64,000 bases of DNA from Lithodes maja (taxonomy: Eukaryota; Arthropoda; Malacostraca; Decapoda; Lithodidae), in NCBI GenBank assembly GCA_037953745.1, contig JBAKBP010000202.1, positions 124,001 to 188,000 on the forward strand. The letters run 5' to 3'. Positions within the stretch are counted from its first letter, which is position 1; every line of letters starts with the position of its first letter. The notes beneath the pieces are model-generated. The model searched no databases, was not told the DNA's origin, and was given only the letters and a program-made list of their open reading frames with translations. Shown here piece by piece: positions 10,438-21,337 of the stretch. The translations under genes were made by a program, and so were the position numbers.

Positions 10438-10690
10438 TTTACTGGTCTGGTTAATCTGCTGTACATAACTAACTATCTATTTACTCAGGCCCAATCCCCA
10501 CTTTTCTTATTTTTTTTTTTTTTCTACAATGCATAAATACACTTTTAAAAACGAGTAGAGTACGCTTTCAGGCTCAAGTTTTAATGGCTGCCTCATTAGT
10601 CAAGATTTTTAATTTGAGATCAGATCACAGAACCTGATCCCATGTTTTTCTAGGTGTACCCATCCATGCAGTTCCTTCCACGGTCACAGA
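10438..10690. mobile_element. Composite of three retroposon scraps
   Basis: 10438-10474 is the right end of retroposon T. 10470-10505 is the RTE-C terminus on the minus strand (TACTCAGGCCCAATCCCCA). A T-rich tract follows. 10535-10690 is a diverged RTE-PHD C-terminal/3' fragment on the minus strand, similar to 48670-48810. Confidence 0.6.
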
Positions 10691-10878
10691 CTTGCAAGAC
10701 TAAGCATGAACAAAATTGCCCCTATCCGGAGCAACTGTCAGGAAAATTGTGCAACAAGCTGCCAAGTTATTATGAACATTGTACTGTAGTACCTTACTTG
10801 GTTATACTTACATTTCAAGATTGGGCAGTCACTGGCAGGGCTAATGTGTAACGGATAACCCTCAGATCATAGACACAC

Positions 10879-11278
10879 AATATACTGTATAGGTGGGAAA
10901 GATAACATTAACTTTTACAATATACTGTATAGGTGGGAAAGATAACATTAACTTTTACAATATACTGTATAGGTGGGAAAGATAACATTAACTTTTACAA
11001 TATACTGTATAGGTGGGAAAGATAACATTAACTTTTACAATATACTGTATAGGTGGGAAAGATAACATTAACTTTTACAATATACTGTATAGGTGGGAAA
11101 GATAACATTAACTTTTACAATATACTGTATAGGTGGGAAAGATAACATTAACTTTTACAATATACTGTATAGGTGGGAAAGATAACATTAACTTTTACAA
11201 TATACTGTATAGGTGGGAAAGATAACATTAACTTTTACAATATACTGTATAGGTGGGAAAGATAACATTAACTTTTAC
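10879..11278. repeat. Perfect 40-bp tandem array, 10 copies
   Basis: The unit (TATACTGTATAGGTGGGAAA plus 20 more bases) repeats with an exact 40-bp period from 10881 to 11278 with no mismatch that I can see. Each unit contains the palindrome TATACTGTATA-like core and an AT-rich half. Confidence 0.97.
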
Positions 11279-11481
11279 TTGAAGTATAGTCGACAGCTAA
11301 AGTTTAAACTCACCTCTATTACTTTATTTCAATGTTCTCTGTAGTTTTAGGTAAATGGTAACCTTTTTACTTTTGGAGAAAACAAATTATATCCAAGCTT
11401 TGCTCAGGTGTGTCAGAGGAATATTTGTTTGAATTTGGAGAAAAACTAGAATTCAATTTATCAAATTAAGACGGAACTTAC

Positions 11482-11526
11482 CTTGTCAACTGTATGCAAT
11501 GGTTTACAGCACTGGGTATGCAACAT
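11482..11526 (-). CDS. Candidate first coding exon (15 codons)
   Basis: On the minus strand, GCCACCATG is a near-perfect translation start context. It opens 15 codons (MLHTQCCKPLHTVDK) ending exactly at AAG|GTAAGT, a strong splice donor. The exon is short, so chance is a real alternative. The next in-frame exon is not identified. Confidence 0.3.
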
Positions 11527-11547
11527 GGTGGCTACAGTTAACAAGTT

Positions 11548-11759
11548 AGTGTTACCTCCCTCCCCTAGTGTTTCCCGGGCGTTTCCGCGCCCTCCTCAGC
11601 TCCCCGCCATGGAGTGGCTTTGGTCATCCAGGCTTTATTGTGGTCGGCAGGGAGGGTTCTGTGGGGGCGCTCGGTTATAGCCTTGGCCTTGCTCGGGGCC
11701 TTGGGGCTGTTCGGCCAGGCAGCTTGGGGAAAAACAACAACAACAACAACAACCTCCCT
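11548..11759 (+). mobile_element. Retroposon with (AAC)n tail and 8-bp target duplication
   Basis: A GC-rich ~190-bp body (contains CTCGGGGCCTTGGGGCTGTT) ends in AAAAACAACAACAACAACAA. ACCTCCCT flanks both sides (11551-11558 and after the tail), consistent with a target-site duplication. Confidence 0.6.
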
Positions 11760-11818
11760 ACAAATGACTGCTTTATGCTCTCTGGCAGTAACTATTGCTG
11801 GTAAAATGGACTAACTTC

Positions 11819-11934
11819 TGACAGGGAGGTAACAGCGGATATTTGTGGATAATGTGATGAGTCGACCCATTTTCCCATAAGTGTGGCTCATTACATTTTA
11901 TCCACAAACGTCCAAAGTATACCTTCCTGTACAA
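11819..11934. mobile_element. Foldback (palindromic) MITE
   Basis: Imperfect inverted arms of ~45 bp: GATATTTGTGGATAATGTGA on the left against TCATTACATTTTATCCACAA on the right. Total 116 bp. Confidence 0.55.
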
Positions 11935-12600
11935 AATTAGTTAATTTTATAGTATATTTCAACAGTTCAGGATAAGCCTTGGTTGGTTGGTAGCACATTT
12001 ATAATTCATGTTCAGGAATTCAAATCTACAGTTCCATTGATTTTATTTAGAGATAGATAAACTGAAAACTTTGTACCGTACAGTACTTGATATAAAATGG
12101 AACATTGGTCACTGGTCTATAACAGAACTAAAACTATCCCACAGTCCTTTGATCCAGTCTTATAAGTTGAATAAAATCTTAAGCCATTAGATTTATTGAA
12201 ATTGTAAAATTTTACTATTCCACCGAAAGTTATATTTATAATAAACCGTTACACCGATAATAATTAATTGAAACATACTGTATATCAAAGATAAAGAAAA
12301 ATAATTAGAATTTAATTGTATGGACTTAGAAAAATGGACAAAATCCCCATAACACAATAATTTTAAAACTAAATGGAAAGGCTGGATTACAATATGTACT
12401 AAATGTTATTTAAGGATATTACATTATACTATTAAGAGGTACAGTTTATCACTTTCTGTAACTGGACATTGCAAAGAAAATAGAAAGAAATAGTGTGGAA
12501 CTCTGCTAGTAATTTAGTAGCTTAAAACTTAATATAGACTGACAGTTAATATTTAGGTTATGGAGAAAACTGTAAAACATCTATTATCTCAACGTTGTGT
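11935..12600. other. AT-rich stretch, nothing recognised
   Basis: No frames or repeat families recognised. Confidence 0.4.
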
Positions 12601-12607
12601 AGAAGGA

Positions 12608-13506
12608 ATGGTAGATAGATTAAGGATTATGTTTAGTAATGTTGATGTGTTTACCCAGGACAAGAAAAGATAACTGATATGTAGGTTGCAGGATGAAGAG
12701 GAAAAACCTGATGTCATAGCCTTACAGGAAGTAAGACCAACAAATGCTAGAATTGAAAGGGAACTGGTGGAGTATAGTTTGGAGGGTTTCGAGTTGTATG
12801 AGAAGAATGCAATTAGAGCAGAGGTTGGAAGAGGACTGTTTATTATGTAAGAAAAGAGCTCAAGGTAAATGAGGTGGATATGAGACAGCAGTATTGTGAG
12901 TATTTGTGTATTGAAGTAAAATGTGCAAGAGGGTCAATTCTAATTGCCTCTATATATAGAAGCCCAAATAATGGTAGGGAAGAGGATGATAACTTACTGA
13001 AAGCAATGGAGGAAATAGATAATAGAGAGAACAAATATAAGATTTTGATTGGAGATTTCAATTTGCCAAGGATCAACTGGGCAAATTGTACTACTCCAGC
13101 AGGACAGTGTAGCCTGGAAAACAAGTTTATAGAGAAAGTGAGAGATTGTTTTTTAACGCAACATATTACAGAGATGACAAGATATAGAGATGGGACGCAG
13201 GGGAGTGTACTTGATTTGATATTTAGCAATGAGGAGGATATAGTGGAACATGTCAATGTGGATAAGCCTATAGGTTGTAGTGACCATGCCTGTATAAGTT
13301 TTAGTTGCAATATTAAAACAGAGAGGGATAATAGAAGCAATACAAAAATATATATGTATGATAGAGCAGATTATGAGCTGCTGAGACAGTGTTTGGACAT
13401 TGACTGGGGGGAATACTTGAACGGTGAAGACGCTGAAGGAATGTGGAGGAAGATTAGTCAAACTGGAGAATGCTATATCCAAATGTGTACCAGTAAGGGA
13501 ATATAA
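12608..13506 (+). pseudogene. LINE D endonuclease domain, broken
   Basis: The start MVDRLRIMFSNVD at 12608 is the usual beginning of the AP endonuclease. An in-frame TAA (12670) and a frameshift near 12845 break it. The rest is open from 12874: IYRSPNN, ILIGDFNLPRINW near residue 61 and CSDHACISF near 138, which carry catalytic D, N, S, D and H positions of the fold. Confidence 0.85.
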
Positions 13507-13591
13507 GGATAAAACAAAATTGAGGAAAAGAACGAACCCAGAATTACCAATGAAAAGCAAGCTTTGGACACTGATAAGAAGAAAGAAATGA

Positions 13592-15033
13592 TTGTGGGAA
13601 AGACTAACATTTTTAAAAAAGAACAGGGGGTCTAGTCTAGAAGCTAAAGAAGTGGATTTGGAATGCAGACAAATAAACAATAAAATAAGGTGGGAGACAA
13701 GGAGGGGGGTGAAGGAGAGGGAAAGAGAGATTGCAAGAAATGTGAAGGATAATCCAAAAATATTCTGGAAGTATATTCAAGAAAAGTTAACAAGTAGAGT
13801 AGGTATCCCAGAACTGATAGGAGACTTGGATGATAGGAATAGAGCAGAAACTGAAAAGGAGAAAGCAGAGGTGCTGGGGAAATACTTTGGGGAGGTACTA
13901 ACAGTGGAGTCGGATGATGCAGTGCCTACTATTCCCATCAAACAGGCACCAGCACTAGAACTAATAGTTTTCCCATGCTAGAATAAGGAGGGCTATAGAA
14001 AAAATGAACAGAAGTAAGTCCCCGGGACCAGATGGGATACATCCAAGAATCATAAAGGAAGGAGGTGAGATGTTAGTAGAGCCATTAATTTTTTTATTTG
14101 AGGTATCTTTTAATACAGGACAAATCCCGACGGACTGGAGAGAGGCGAACATAACAGCTATATTTAAGAAGGGAAAGAGAAATGACCCAGGAAATTATAG
14201 ACCAGTCAGTTTGACATGTGTTGTGTGTAAACTAATGGAAACGGTAATTAGAGAAGGAATAATGGAGCATATGAAATCAAACCAACTTTTCAGTGGGAGA
14301 CAGTTCGGATTCTTGCCGGGAAGGTCGACGGTACTACAGCTAATTAAGGTGGTAGATGATTGGATGCAAATTCTGGAGGATGGTGATGTAATAGACGTGG
14401 TATACTGCGATTTTATGAAGGCCTTCGATAAGGTCCCACATAAAAGGTTAATAGAGAAAGTTAGAAGCTATAATATAGGAGAGAAATGTGTGAAATGGAT
14501 AGAAGCCTTCCGGAAAGATCGGAGACAGAGGGTACTGGTGAATGGAATAGGCTCGGGGTGGAGGGCAATTACAAGTGGGGTACCTCAGGGATCTGTGTTG
14601 GGACCACTAGTGTTCGTTATATTTATCAACGACTTACCTGAAGTTATAACTAATGGAAGTGAGATATACCTGTATGCGGATGACACTAAGCTGTATAGAA
14701 GAGTGAGGAGTAAGGAAGATGTGGGTTTGCTTCAAGGAGATGTGGAGGGCATGAAGGGATGGTCTGAGCATTGGTTAATGCCTTTTCAACCCAAAAAATG
14801 CAAGTACATGCGGATTGGGACAAGCAAGATAGACAAGGTAGGATACAGTATGTATGAAGCGATGGAAGAAGTGAATGCAGAAAAGGATATAGGAGTAGTG
14901 ATAGACAATAAGTAAAATTTCTCAGAACATTTAGCGGAAAAGATAAACAAAGCCAATAGAATTGTAGGGCTGATAAGGAGGACATTTGTGTCACTTGACG
15001 AAGAAATCTTCAGGAATCTTTATACAGCGCTGG
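13592..15033 (+). pseudogene. LINE D linker and reverse transcriptase core
   Basis: The basic linker 13592-13981 (IFWKYIQEKL block) is followed after a frameshift by the RT at 14004-14915. Motifs are SPGPDGIHPRIIKE, NYRPVSLTC, AFDKVPHKRL near residue 139, SGVPQGSVLGPL near 190 and YADDTKL near 222. A TAA at 14913 stops the frame. In the same frame NFSEHLAEKINKANRIVGLI continues to the piggyBac insertion. RT copies the element RNA at a nicked target; here it is inactive. Confidence 0.9.
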
Positions 15034-17024
15034 TTAACCCTCCGACCCCGGCTAGGGAATATCGTGACTGTACTTTGTGTCCGGGGGTTTTCAGGAATTT
15101 TGGTCCCTGTTGATTCACATGTTACTCCTGAAATACATTACACAAAGTTATAAAAAAAACAGAAAAATGTAGCACAAACCTTCATGTGTAGAATGCCGTT
15201 GAGTAGAGGTCTCTAGCCCAAGTGATTGCATAATGGTGAGCGCGGGAAGTGGAGTGATTTTTATGCGTGAAAATCATCCCGCGTTCGGATGCGTCGCCTT
15301 TGCCCAGGCCCCGGCTCGGCTAACCTACTGTTTTCTTAGCCACTCGTCGCGCAAAACCTTTTACCTCCCGGAGGCGATTTTATGTATTGATAGTGATGTT
15401 ATTATAGTTATTTGGAGTCCAATTATATAAAATATGTTTATTAGGCTATGATTGTAACAAATATTTCACATTTTCACTCGATACCGTAGTTTTTATGAGT
15501 AATTGAGGTAGGTTATTGTTATATTAGGCACTGATTATTCGTTATCACAGGTGTTTATTATACTTTGGCCATCTAATATTATGTCATGTGTCACTTTCAC
15601 TTAGTTATATGCTTTGTAAACGTTTTATATACAATTTATTGTGTCTTTGTTCACTTATTTATATATGTTTTCATAATACATGATTTTTTTATCACAATAC
15701 ACCTGTACATTGTTTTATTTCCACTTGTTGCCTATATACATACATATTGTCAGTCTTTGGTACTTTCACTATGATTATTAGTTAGTACTCCTGCTTGCTG
15801 TGGTATTCAGCAAAGCACGGTATAGTACATAGTGACACCTGGCACTCCACACACTGCATGGTGGTCTTTTTGTGCTTCCTCGGCCTCACCTGGCTGTTCC
15901 AGCAGACATGGCACCGCCTTCTGCTAATGGTGACTCCATCTCGTTCCAGAGGCAGGTAACCGTGCTTGTGCACATTTACATACTGTGCACACTGCAGGCG
16001 GTCCTGAACGGGGCGCCCAGGTTGTGCCACTGCCCTCTGTGGAGCTAGAGCGGGGGCAGCACGCCCACGAACTTTGGCGGCGCGCACCCTAGGGCGGCCA
16101 GGAGCACGACGGCGGCCAGCCCGGCGGCCAGGGCGGCCAGGAGCACGACGGCCCTGGGCAAAGCGTCTGGGTTGAGGGTCGTCGATGTCCATAAAGTCGT
16201 CGTCATCGTCGTTGTCGTCAGAGCTGTCATCTTGCCCTGACGGTGGACCCAGGTAATCATGGCCAGAGTCATCTGTGAGGTGCCCTTCTTCTTCAGAGCC
16301 CCCCTCATAATCTCGCGGGGAACGAATGATGCGTGGGCGGCGTGTAGGTCGGCGAGGTGGGGAAGGAGTGGGTAAATAGGCCGAAAGTGGGGGGTCCTCA
16401 ACCCTAGGGAGTGCTGGTGGTGGTGGGGAAGAATGGCGGGAGCCTGGGGCAACTTGGGTGGCGTGGGTAGATAAGGAAGACAATGGCGGGTCAACCTCAG
16501 CCTCCCGCTCAGCCTCACTATCATCACTTTCATCGTCATGGTCAAATCCACTAAAAAAGGCGTATCTTTCATGGATTTCGTCTAGATCGTCAAAATCTTC
16601 ACTATAGTGAGACTGATAAGACTCGGAGCTATCACTACCCAACTCATCAACACTATTTTGGCCTTCACCACGTTCATAACTCCTCAAAGCTATCTCAATA
16701 CCTCCGGGAGTCAACGCATCTTGTACGTGCCTTTGCGTTAGGGCGCGACGAACATGGGCAGGCGTCGAAGGGAGCGTAGAATCGGACACAAGGGAATAAC
16801 TTTTTGGGCTAGTATCCATGTTGGCGGCAGGGTAGAGACTGTTTTGGTGGCGTACATGCTGTCTGGTGGCGTCGCCTAGCGACGCCTGGTGACCACGGAG
16901 CGAAATTTTTACGCGCGCCATTCGAAAGCACACACGCAAGCAATGGTACAGTGTTGTACCACCCGGGTTCCTCGGGCCAAAAAAAAATGGTACACACGTG
17001 TACCACCCGGGGTCGAAGGGTTAA
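15034..17024. mobile_element. piggyBac-type DNA transposon inserted in LINE D
   Basis: TTAA lies at both ends (15034-15037 and 17021-17024). The inverted ends are CCCTCCGACCCCGGCT and CCCTTCGACCCCGGGT (14 of 16 match), typical piggyBac CCCT-starting termini. Total length is ~2.0 kb. It carries a minus-strand frame (15782-16939) with the piggyBac C-terminal domain. Interior 15040-15780 is AT-rich without a frame. It is inserted cleanly in the LINE D RT. Confidence 0.9.
15782..16939 (-). CDS. piggyBac-derived protein without visible catalytic domain
   Basis: An intact 385-residue frame. Residues ~85-160 are very acidic (S/D/E clusters), 160-205 proline-rich, and 215-255 acidic again (a run of D). 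Residues ~258-300 are G/R/P-rich with AT-hook-like GRPGRR and GRPRVR. The last 47 residues form the piggyBac cysteine-rich domain: C343-x2-C346, C363-x2-C366, C371, C375 and YH at 379-380. Full piggyBac transposases are ~550-600 residues with a central DDD nuclease fold; no trace of that fold is seen here. Translation may begin at the first ATG or at MDTSPKS (residue ~41). It could be an internally deleted element frame that happens to stay open, or a DNA-binding derivative. Confidence 0.8.
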   Translation of the reverse strand: MRVCFRMARVKISLRGHQASLGDATRQHVRHQNSLYPAANMDTSPKSYSLVSDSTLPSTPAHVRRALTQRHVQDALTPGGIEIALRSYERGEGQNSVDELGSDSSESYQSHYSEDFDDLDEIHERYAFFSGFDHDDESDDSEAEREAEVDPPLSSLSTHATQVAPGSRHSSPPPPALPRVEDPPLSAYLPTPSPPRRPTRRPRIIRSPRDYEGGSEEEGHLTDDSGHDYLGPPSGQDDSSDDNDDDDDFMDIDDPQPRRFAQGRRAPGRPGRRAGRRRAPGRPRVRAAKVRGRAAPALAPQRAVAQPGRPVQDRLQCAQYVNVHKHGYLPLERDGVTISRRRCHVCWNSQVRPRKHKKTTMQCVECQVSLCTIPCFAEYHSKQEY

Positions 17025-17560
17025 GCCGCACCCGGAAAATGCAAACCAGGTGTGGGCTCCACATATGGTAAAGGATATAAAAGTATGGAGAAAGTGCAGA
17101 GGAGAGCTAGCAAGCCAGTACCAACGTTGAGGAACGTGGGCTATGAGCAGAGGTTGAGGACACGGGGACTTCCGACATTGGCATATAGAAGAAAGAGGGG
17201 ATATGATAGAGACTTTTAAGATAGTGTCAGGAAAGTATGATGAGGATGTGTTTGAAGGTATCTTCTTGATGCGGGAGGGAACAAGAACGAGAGGACACTC
17301 TAAGAAAATTTACAAAGAAAGAAATAGGCTTGAAAAGGCAAAGAACTCATTTTGTGATAGTGGTAAATGAGTGGAACGCACTGCCCCAGTATGTAGTCGA
17401 TTCCGAATCAATAAGGAAGTTTGAAAGTAATCTTGATAAAGCATGGGGAAGACAAGATTTGAAGTTTGAAAGTAATCTTGATAAAGCATGGGGAAGACAA
17501 GATTTGAAGTTTGATTATAAAGCAAAAATACAGAATAGTAAAAATGTTCCGTCTGCTTAA
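17025..17560 (+). pseudogene. LINE D RT thumb and C-terminal part
   Basis: This continues ORF2 after the piggyBac insertion: NANQVWAPHMVKDIK, the TRGHSKKIYKERN block, then VVNEWNALPQYVVDSESIRKF, the standard C-terminal WNxLPxxVV...FK motif of CR1/L2-type LINEs. Stops and shifts are present. A 45-bp in-frame duplication (about 17414-17508) repeats FESNLDKAWGRQDLK. Confidence 0.85.
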
Positions 17561-17680
17561 CACCGTGAACGACCGCAGTAGTGCAAGTACTGGCACTGGC
17601 TGGATACACAGGCCTAGTTTGCCTTTTTCCAGAGGATCTACTGTAAGAAACTGTAAGAAACTGTAAGTAGAGGATCACTA

Positions 17681-18226
17681 TCTAAATAATGGACTAATTA
17701 GGAACCATATATAAATGGACCTGATATTTGTTAATTTGATTAACTAAGTATATTACAGTATTTTGTTACCTGTTATCATATAGATTTGAAAGTTTTTATT
17801 TATTGTGTTAAATGATATGGACGGGATTACTTGAAATGGTTCCCAGACAATTCAACCAATAGATGTTAACCAGTGCCAGATCAGCCAAAGCCTACCAGTT
17901 TTAACCTAACATGGCAGTATTGGTTGAGTTGCCACAGGTCGAGAGGTACTGGTTAAATGGTCTACTGGTCCAGTTGGTTGGTACTGATTCGAGGGGTTTC
18001 AAGTGAAACCATAGCTAATAGCTTTAAATTGAATTATATATATGTATGAAAAAATATTTTGTTTTCTAAACTATATTGTATATCTATATGATCTGTGCCC
18101 CATGAATATTCTTTCCTCTCACTTAAACAGTAGGCTACCATAGTGCGGTTGGGAGTATGAACATGATTAGATTAATATCCAGTATTCGAGAATGGATAAT
18201 AAGTCGTAGGCGTGTGCATAAACCTT
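17681..18226. other. No gene recognised
   Basis: AT-rich, with no repeat family or coding block identified. Confidence 0.4.
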
Positions 18227-18350
18227 TAACCGTCCTGGTGGTGTAATGGTTAAGGTGGCAAAAATATGTGTGTGATAACCCGGGTTCGAATCCCGGTGGA
18301 TCATATATACTTTAATTAATTTCATTGGGGGTGTGGTGGTGAGATTAATA
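18227..18350 (+). mobile_element. tRNA-derived SINE
   Basis: The head has tRNA-like A box (TGGTGTAATGG) and B box (GGTTCGAATCC) within a perfect T-arm CCGGG...CCCGG. The tail is TTAATTTCATTGGGGGTGTG. The same head and tail occur inverted at 25240-25356. The attached conserved tail argues against a functional tRNA gene. Confidence 0.85.
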
Positions 18351-18751
18351 AAAATAATACTGTATAACCTATAATATTTAAATTCTTCTTTATTAATTCA
18401 AATTTCTCAGTGTGAGGTACAGTATATTAAAGTCACATCCAACATAATTTCAATTAATAATTGATATGGAACACATTTCAGTGGTCAATTTGGTGGATAA
18501 GATACACTGTACCTGTATCCTAAATCATGTTAGTGAATGTATGTATGTATGTGATGAGAAACATAAGCAGTGTAAGATGGAAGTGTTAGAACAAGGAGGA
18601 GCTTGAAATATGATCAGACAAAATGTAATTAAGTGTTCATATTTGAGATAAGTAAAGAAAACAAAGGAAATAGATAGATGGATAGAGAAATTGAAAAAGG
18701 CTTTGAATTGTACAGGCCTGAATGAAATATCATCAAGTGTTTGTATGTTGG
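18351..18751. other. No gene recognised
   Basis: AT-rich sequence with short frames only. Confidence 0.4.
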
Positions 18752-19369
18752 TTAACCTCTGAAGTGCGCACGGGGGTAAATGAAAACCTCCCCCTGTGCT
18801 GACGTATTTGAGGTTTTTCGTCACTAAAATATTCATTGTACCATTAATAGCATTAATAATTATCCATATGCGCCTATTATGGGTTGATTATAAAGGTATT
18901 AACCTGAAACAACAATAAAACGAGTGAAAACAGCGTTTGGATGGTCAAAATCGGAGATATAGCCCGCGAGTTGTATAATCTATGGGTGAGGCAAACTCCT
19001 TTCCCGCCAATTTCCCCCAAGGCCACTGAGACACAGTCGATCGATACTCTCTCTCTCTCTCTTGCACTCGATGGCCATCAGTGATGACAACACCCTGCTT
19101 GCAACTCGCTAATGTTAGCACGAAAATATACCTCAGAATAAGGGAATAATAGGGAAAATAGGTGATAACTGAGGAATAGGAGGAAAGTGGGGAAGGAGGG
19201 GAGGTAGAGGACTGAGATTTTGCATGGCCCAGGGGCCAAAAAAAAAAAAAATAAAAAATAATTTTTTTTTCGATGTAAAAAGTTGATTTTTAGTTTTACT
19301 TACTCCAGAGAGTCTTCCCGCAGTCCGCCGGCCGAACTCTAAAGAGTCTTCCCGCAGTTCCCGGGTTAA
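18752..19369. mobile_element. TTAA-flanked MITE, family c, copy 1
   Basis: It is bounded by TTAA and aligns with 46672-47409: shared TCCATATGCGCCTATT, GATTATAAAGGTATTAACCT and AGCGTTTGGATGGTCAAAAT. The terminal inverted repeats are weak (TTAACCTCT... and TTAACCCGGG...). A poly-A/poly-T tract near 19240-19270 is variable between copies. Confidence 0.75.
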
Positions 19370-19586
19370 GGAAAGAAAACTGATAAAGCAAATAGTAAGC
19401 AAAATTGAAGACTTTCAATTACAATAAATGAAAGTGTTCGCTTTGGAGGTGAGGGAAGAATGTACAGTATGTAGGAAGTAAGGGAAAAGCTGCTTATATG
19501 AGTTGAATGAGGTGTGTAGTCCTTCTTCACTGACTGTGTCACACAAGTGATTTTTCATAATTTTTTTACAGGCAATTGTAATCTAT

Positions 19587-19839
19587 TTAAATGTAAAACT
19601 TGCAAACTAAACAAACCAAAACTTGGACAAACACAATATAAAGGCAAAAAACTTTTATCAAAATCGCTATGTGGAAACAACGCTTACTAAAATAAAATTT
19701 ATAAAATAAAAGAACACAATCCACCACATACGGTGTACATTACTACATGAGCAAGTTAATCTGTTTCCCAAGCAAACTAATCGCACACATAACCGCACAA
19801 TCGTTACGTTCAAGGAATTAGTCAATTTGGGAAGTCTGA
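19587..19839 (-). mobile_element. Orphan retroposon E, copy E5
   Basis: The reverse complement of E1 (6328-6607) over ~250 bp, with the fixed right end at 19587. Confidence 0.75.
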
Positions 19840-19884
19840 CAGTTTCAAAATATAAGTTCCATAAGAAATAAACTACCTAACATA

Positions 19885-20005
19885 GGCTAATCTACCTTTG
19901 ACCTAGTTTTTGGTTCCAATGTGAAAGACCCTCAAAATAATACAAGAAAAAACTTGCTTATCGAAAATTGGATGAAAATTCCCTCGTGTGATACCACCTT
20001 AATAT
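19885..20005. mobile_element. Partial copy of the 37117-37333 MITE
   Basis: AGAAAAAACTTGCTTATCGA and CTCGTGTGATACCACCTTAA match the right half of that element; the left half is missing. Confidence 0.6.
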
Positions 20006-20494
20006 GATAGTGTGTTTTTGAGTTGGCGTACTGATATTTGCTTATGGGACATTTTACTTATGCATACAGTACATACATACCTCAGGAAATTGGGAATAGG
20101 TCGAGTCGTAAAAATTATACAGTAGTTCGCTCATGGGATTGTTACACTACACTAAAGAAAGATATATATAGCTTTTATGAAGACAAGTACAAGTTTTATG
20201 TACAGTATTAAAAAAATCTGAGCTACTAACATTCTGGCACCTTACTTACCCATAAGTATTTATATACTGTACTGTATATATATTTTTGTTTTACATATTT
20301 CATGATAAATTAAATCTGTTGCATGAATTATAATAATGATTACAATGATCACTTCAATTACTGCAGTTGTAACATTACTGTAATTATGGGCAAAAAGTAT
20401 TATTAATTTAATGTGTAAATGTTAAGTATGTTGAAATTTATCAAGAGTTACAATATTGTTAAGAGGTTGTAATATTCTTGATTTATTTATGTTT
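20006..20494. other. AT-rich stretch, nothing recognised
   Basis: No coding block or named repeat. Confidence 0.4.
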
Positions 20495-20572
20495 TATATT
20501 TTTCTATGTGTTTGAGGGAGACAAAAGGCAAAACTGCCTGTAATGAGTGCCTCCCCCAGAGTTGATAAGAGT
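20495..20572 (-). mobile_element. Jockey-like family F, 3' UTR fragment
   Basis: The inverted form of the family 3' UTR (CTATGTGTTTGAGGGAGAC ... AGTGCCTCCCCCAGAGTTGA). The poly-A side is weak. Confidence 0.7.
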
Positions 20573-20584
20573 GACAGGGCCAAA

Positions 20585-21328
20585 ATTCCCCCTGGTACTA
20601 CTCTCCTTGCCGCGGTTGGGGGGCTTCGGGGCCGGCGACTGGGTTAGTTAGTTATGTAGAGCCGATTAACCAGACCACTGAGCTCCATACGGAACTCTCA
20701 TAGGTCCGGCGACTGGGGCTTGATAGGGGAGGGCTAGGGTTATTTCCCTCCCTCGAGCTTTTGTCATCAGCTTGACTAATTTTGAGTAGTTTTTCTTTCC
20801 TCATTCTATGTTTTTCCCTCCAGTTTTAGTTTGTTTAGTTTGCAAGTTTTACATTTTAATTTTAACTTATTCTGTCCCGTTCGGCTGTCCTCGGACAGCC
20901 TATATCTCATGTCTCCCTGGCCTGGCTAGGTAGTTGACTCCTGACCCGTTTTGTCTCTTCGGTTGCTGATGTGGCCGAACCGACTTGATTCCCTCGTTAA
21001 TGCATTTTTTGCTTCTCGATGTGAGTTTTTTCTACCTTCGACCTGATCTCTCATTCTTCGCCCTGATCACTTCTTGGTTGGTGTTGCGGTGTAGCAGTTC
21101 TTGCCTCCTCCTTCGGCCCTGCCCTATAAGAGCTCTGATGTGGAGCTCATGTGGTTCGGCTGAACTGGTGAAATGACGAGAAATGTCTGCATGTCTTCAC
21201 CTCCCTTGATTTGTTCCCCTCCTGCCCTTCCCTATCTATCTTGACTTGTTCAGTTATATATCTTGATCGAATCCTTCAGGCCAGCCCTATGTAAGTTCTT
21301 TTGTGGAGCTCAGTGGTCTGGTTAAACT
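20585..21328 (+). mobile_element. Retroposon T, long copy
   Basis: About 680 bp after removal of a 62-bp insert (20644-20705). It aligns inverted with 47815-48470 and ends in GTGGAGCTCAGTGGTCTGGT. No open frame is conserved between the copies. It is probably the 3' UTR portion of a LINE whose coding part is absent here. Confidence 0.7.
20644..20705 (-). mobile_element. 62-bp retroposon T fragment with 12-bp target duplication
   Basis: An inverted 3' end of the same family with its (TTAG)n tail. It is flanked by the direct repeat CCGGCGACTGGG at 20632-20643 and 20706-20717. The second long copy (47815-48470) has only one such 12-mer at the matching place, which confirms insertion. Confidence 0.85.
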
Positions 21329-21337
21329 AATATTTAA

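Larger units (their letters stand above)
12601..17680 (+). mobile_element. LINE family D (CR1/L2-like), split by a piggyBac element
   Basis: A decayed ORF2 runs in pieces over 12608-15033 and resumes at 17025-17560. The 3' end has three tandem CTGTAAGAAA-type units (17640-17668). The join at 15033/17025 restores the usual LYTALV...NANQVWAPHMVKDIK thumb region, so the 1991-bp block between is a clean later insertion at a TTAA. ORF1 is not seen, so the element is probably 5'-truncated. Confidence 0.9.

Noticed and set aside
16045..16572. Second protein overlapping the piggyBac frame
   Set aside because: A GC-rich shadow frame of 15782-16939 with no domain features.
18238..18303. Functional tRNA gene
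   Set aside because: The A and B boxes are good, but the same sequence with the same attached tail occurs inverted at 25240-25356 and diverged elsewhere, so it is a SINE head.
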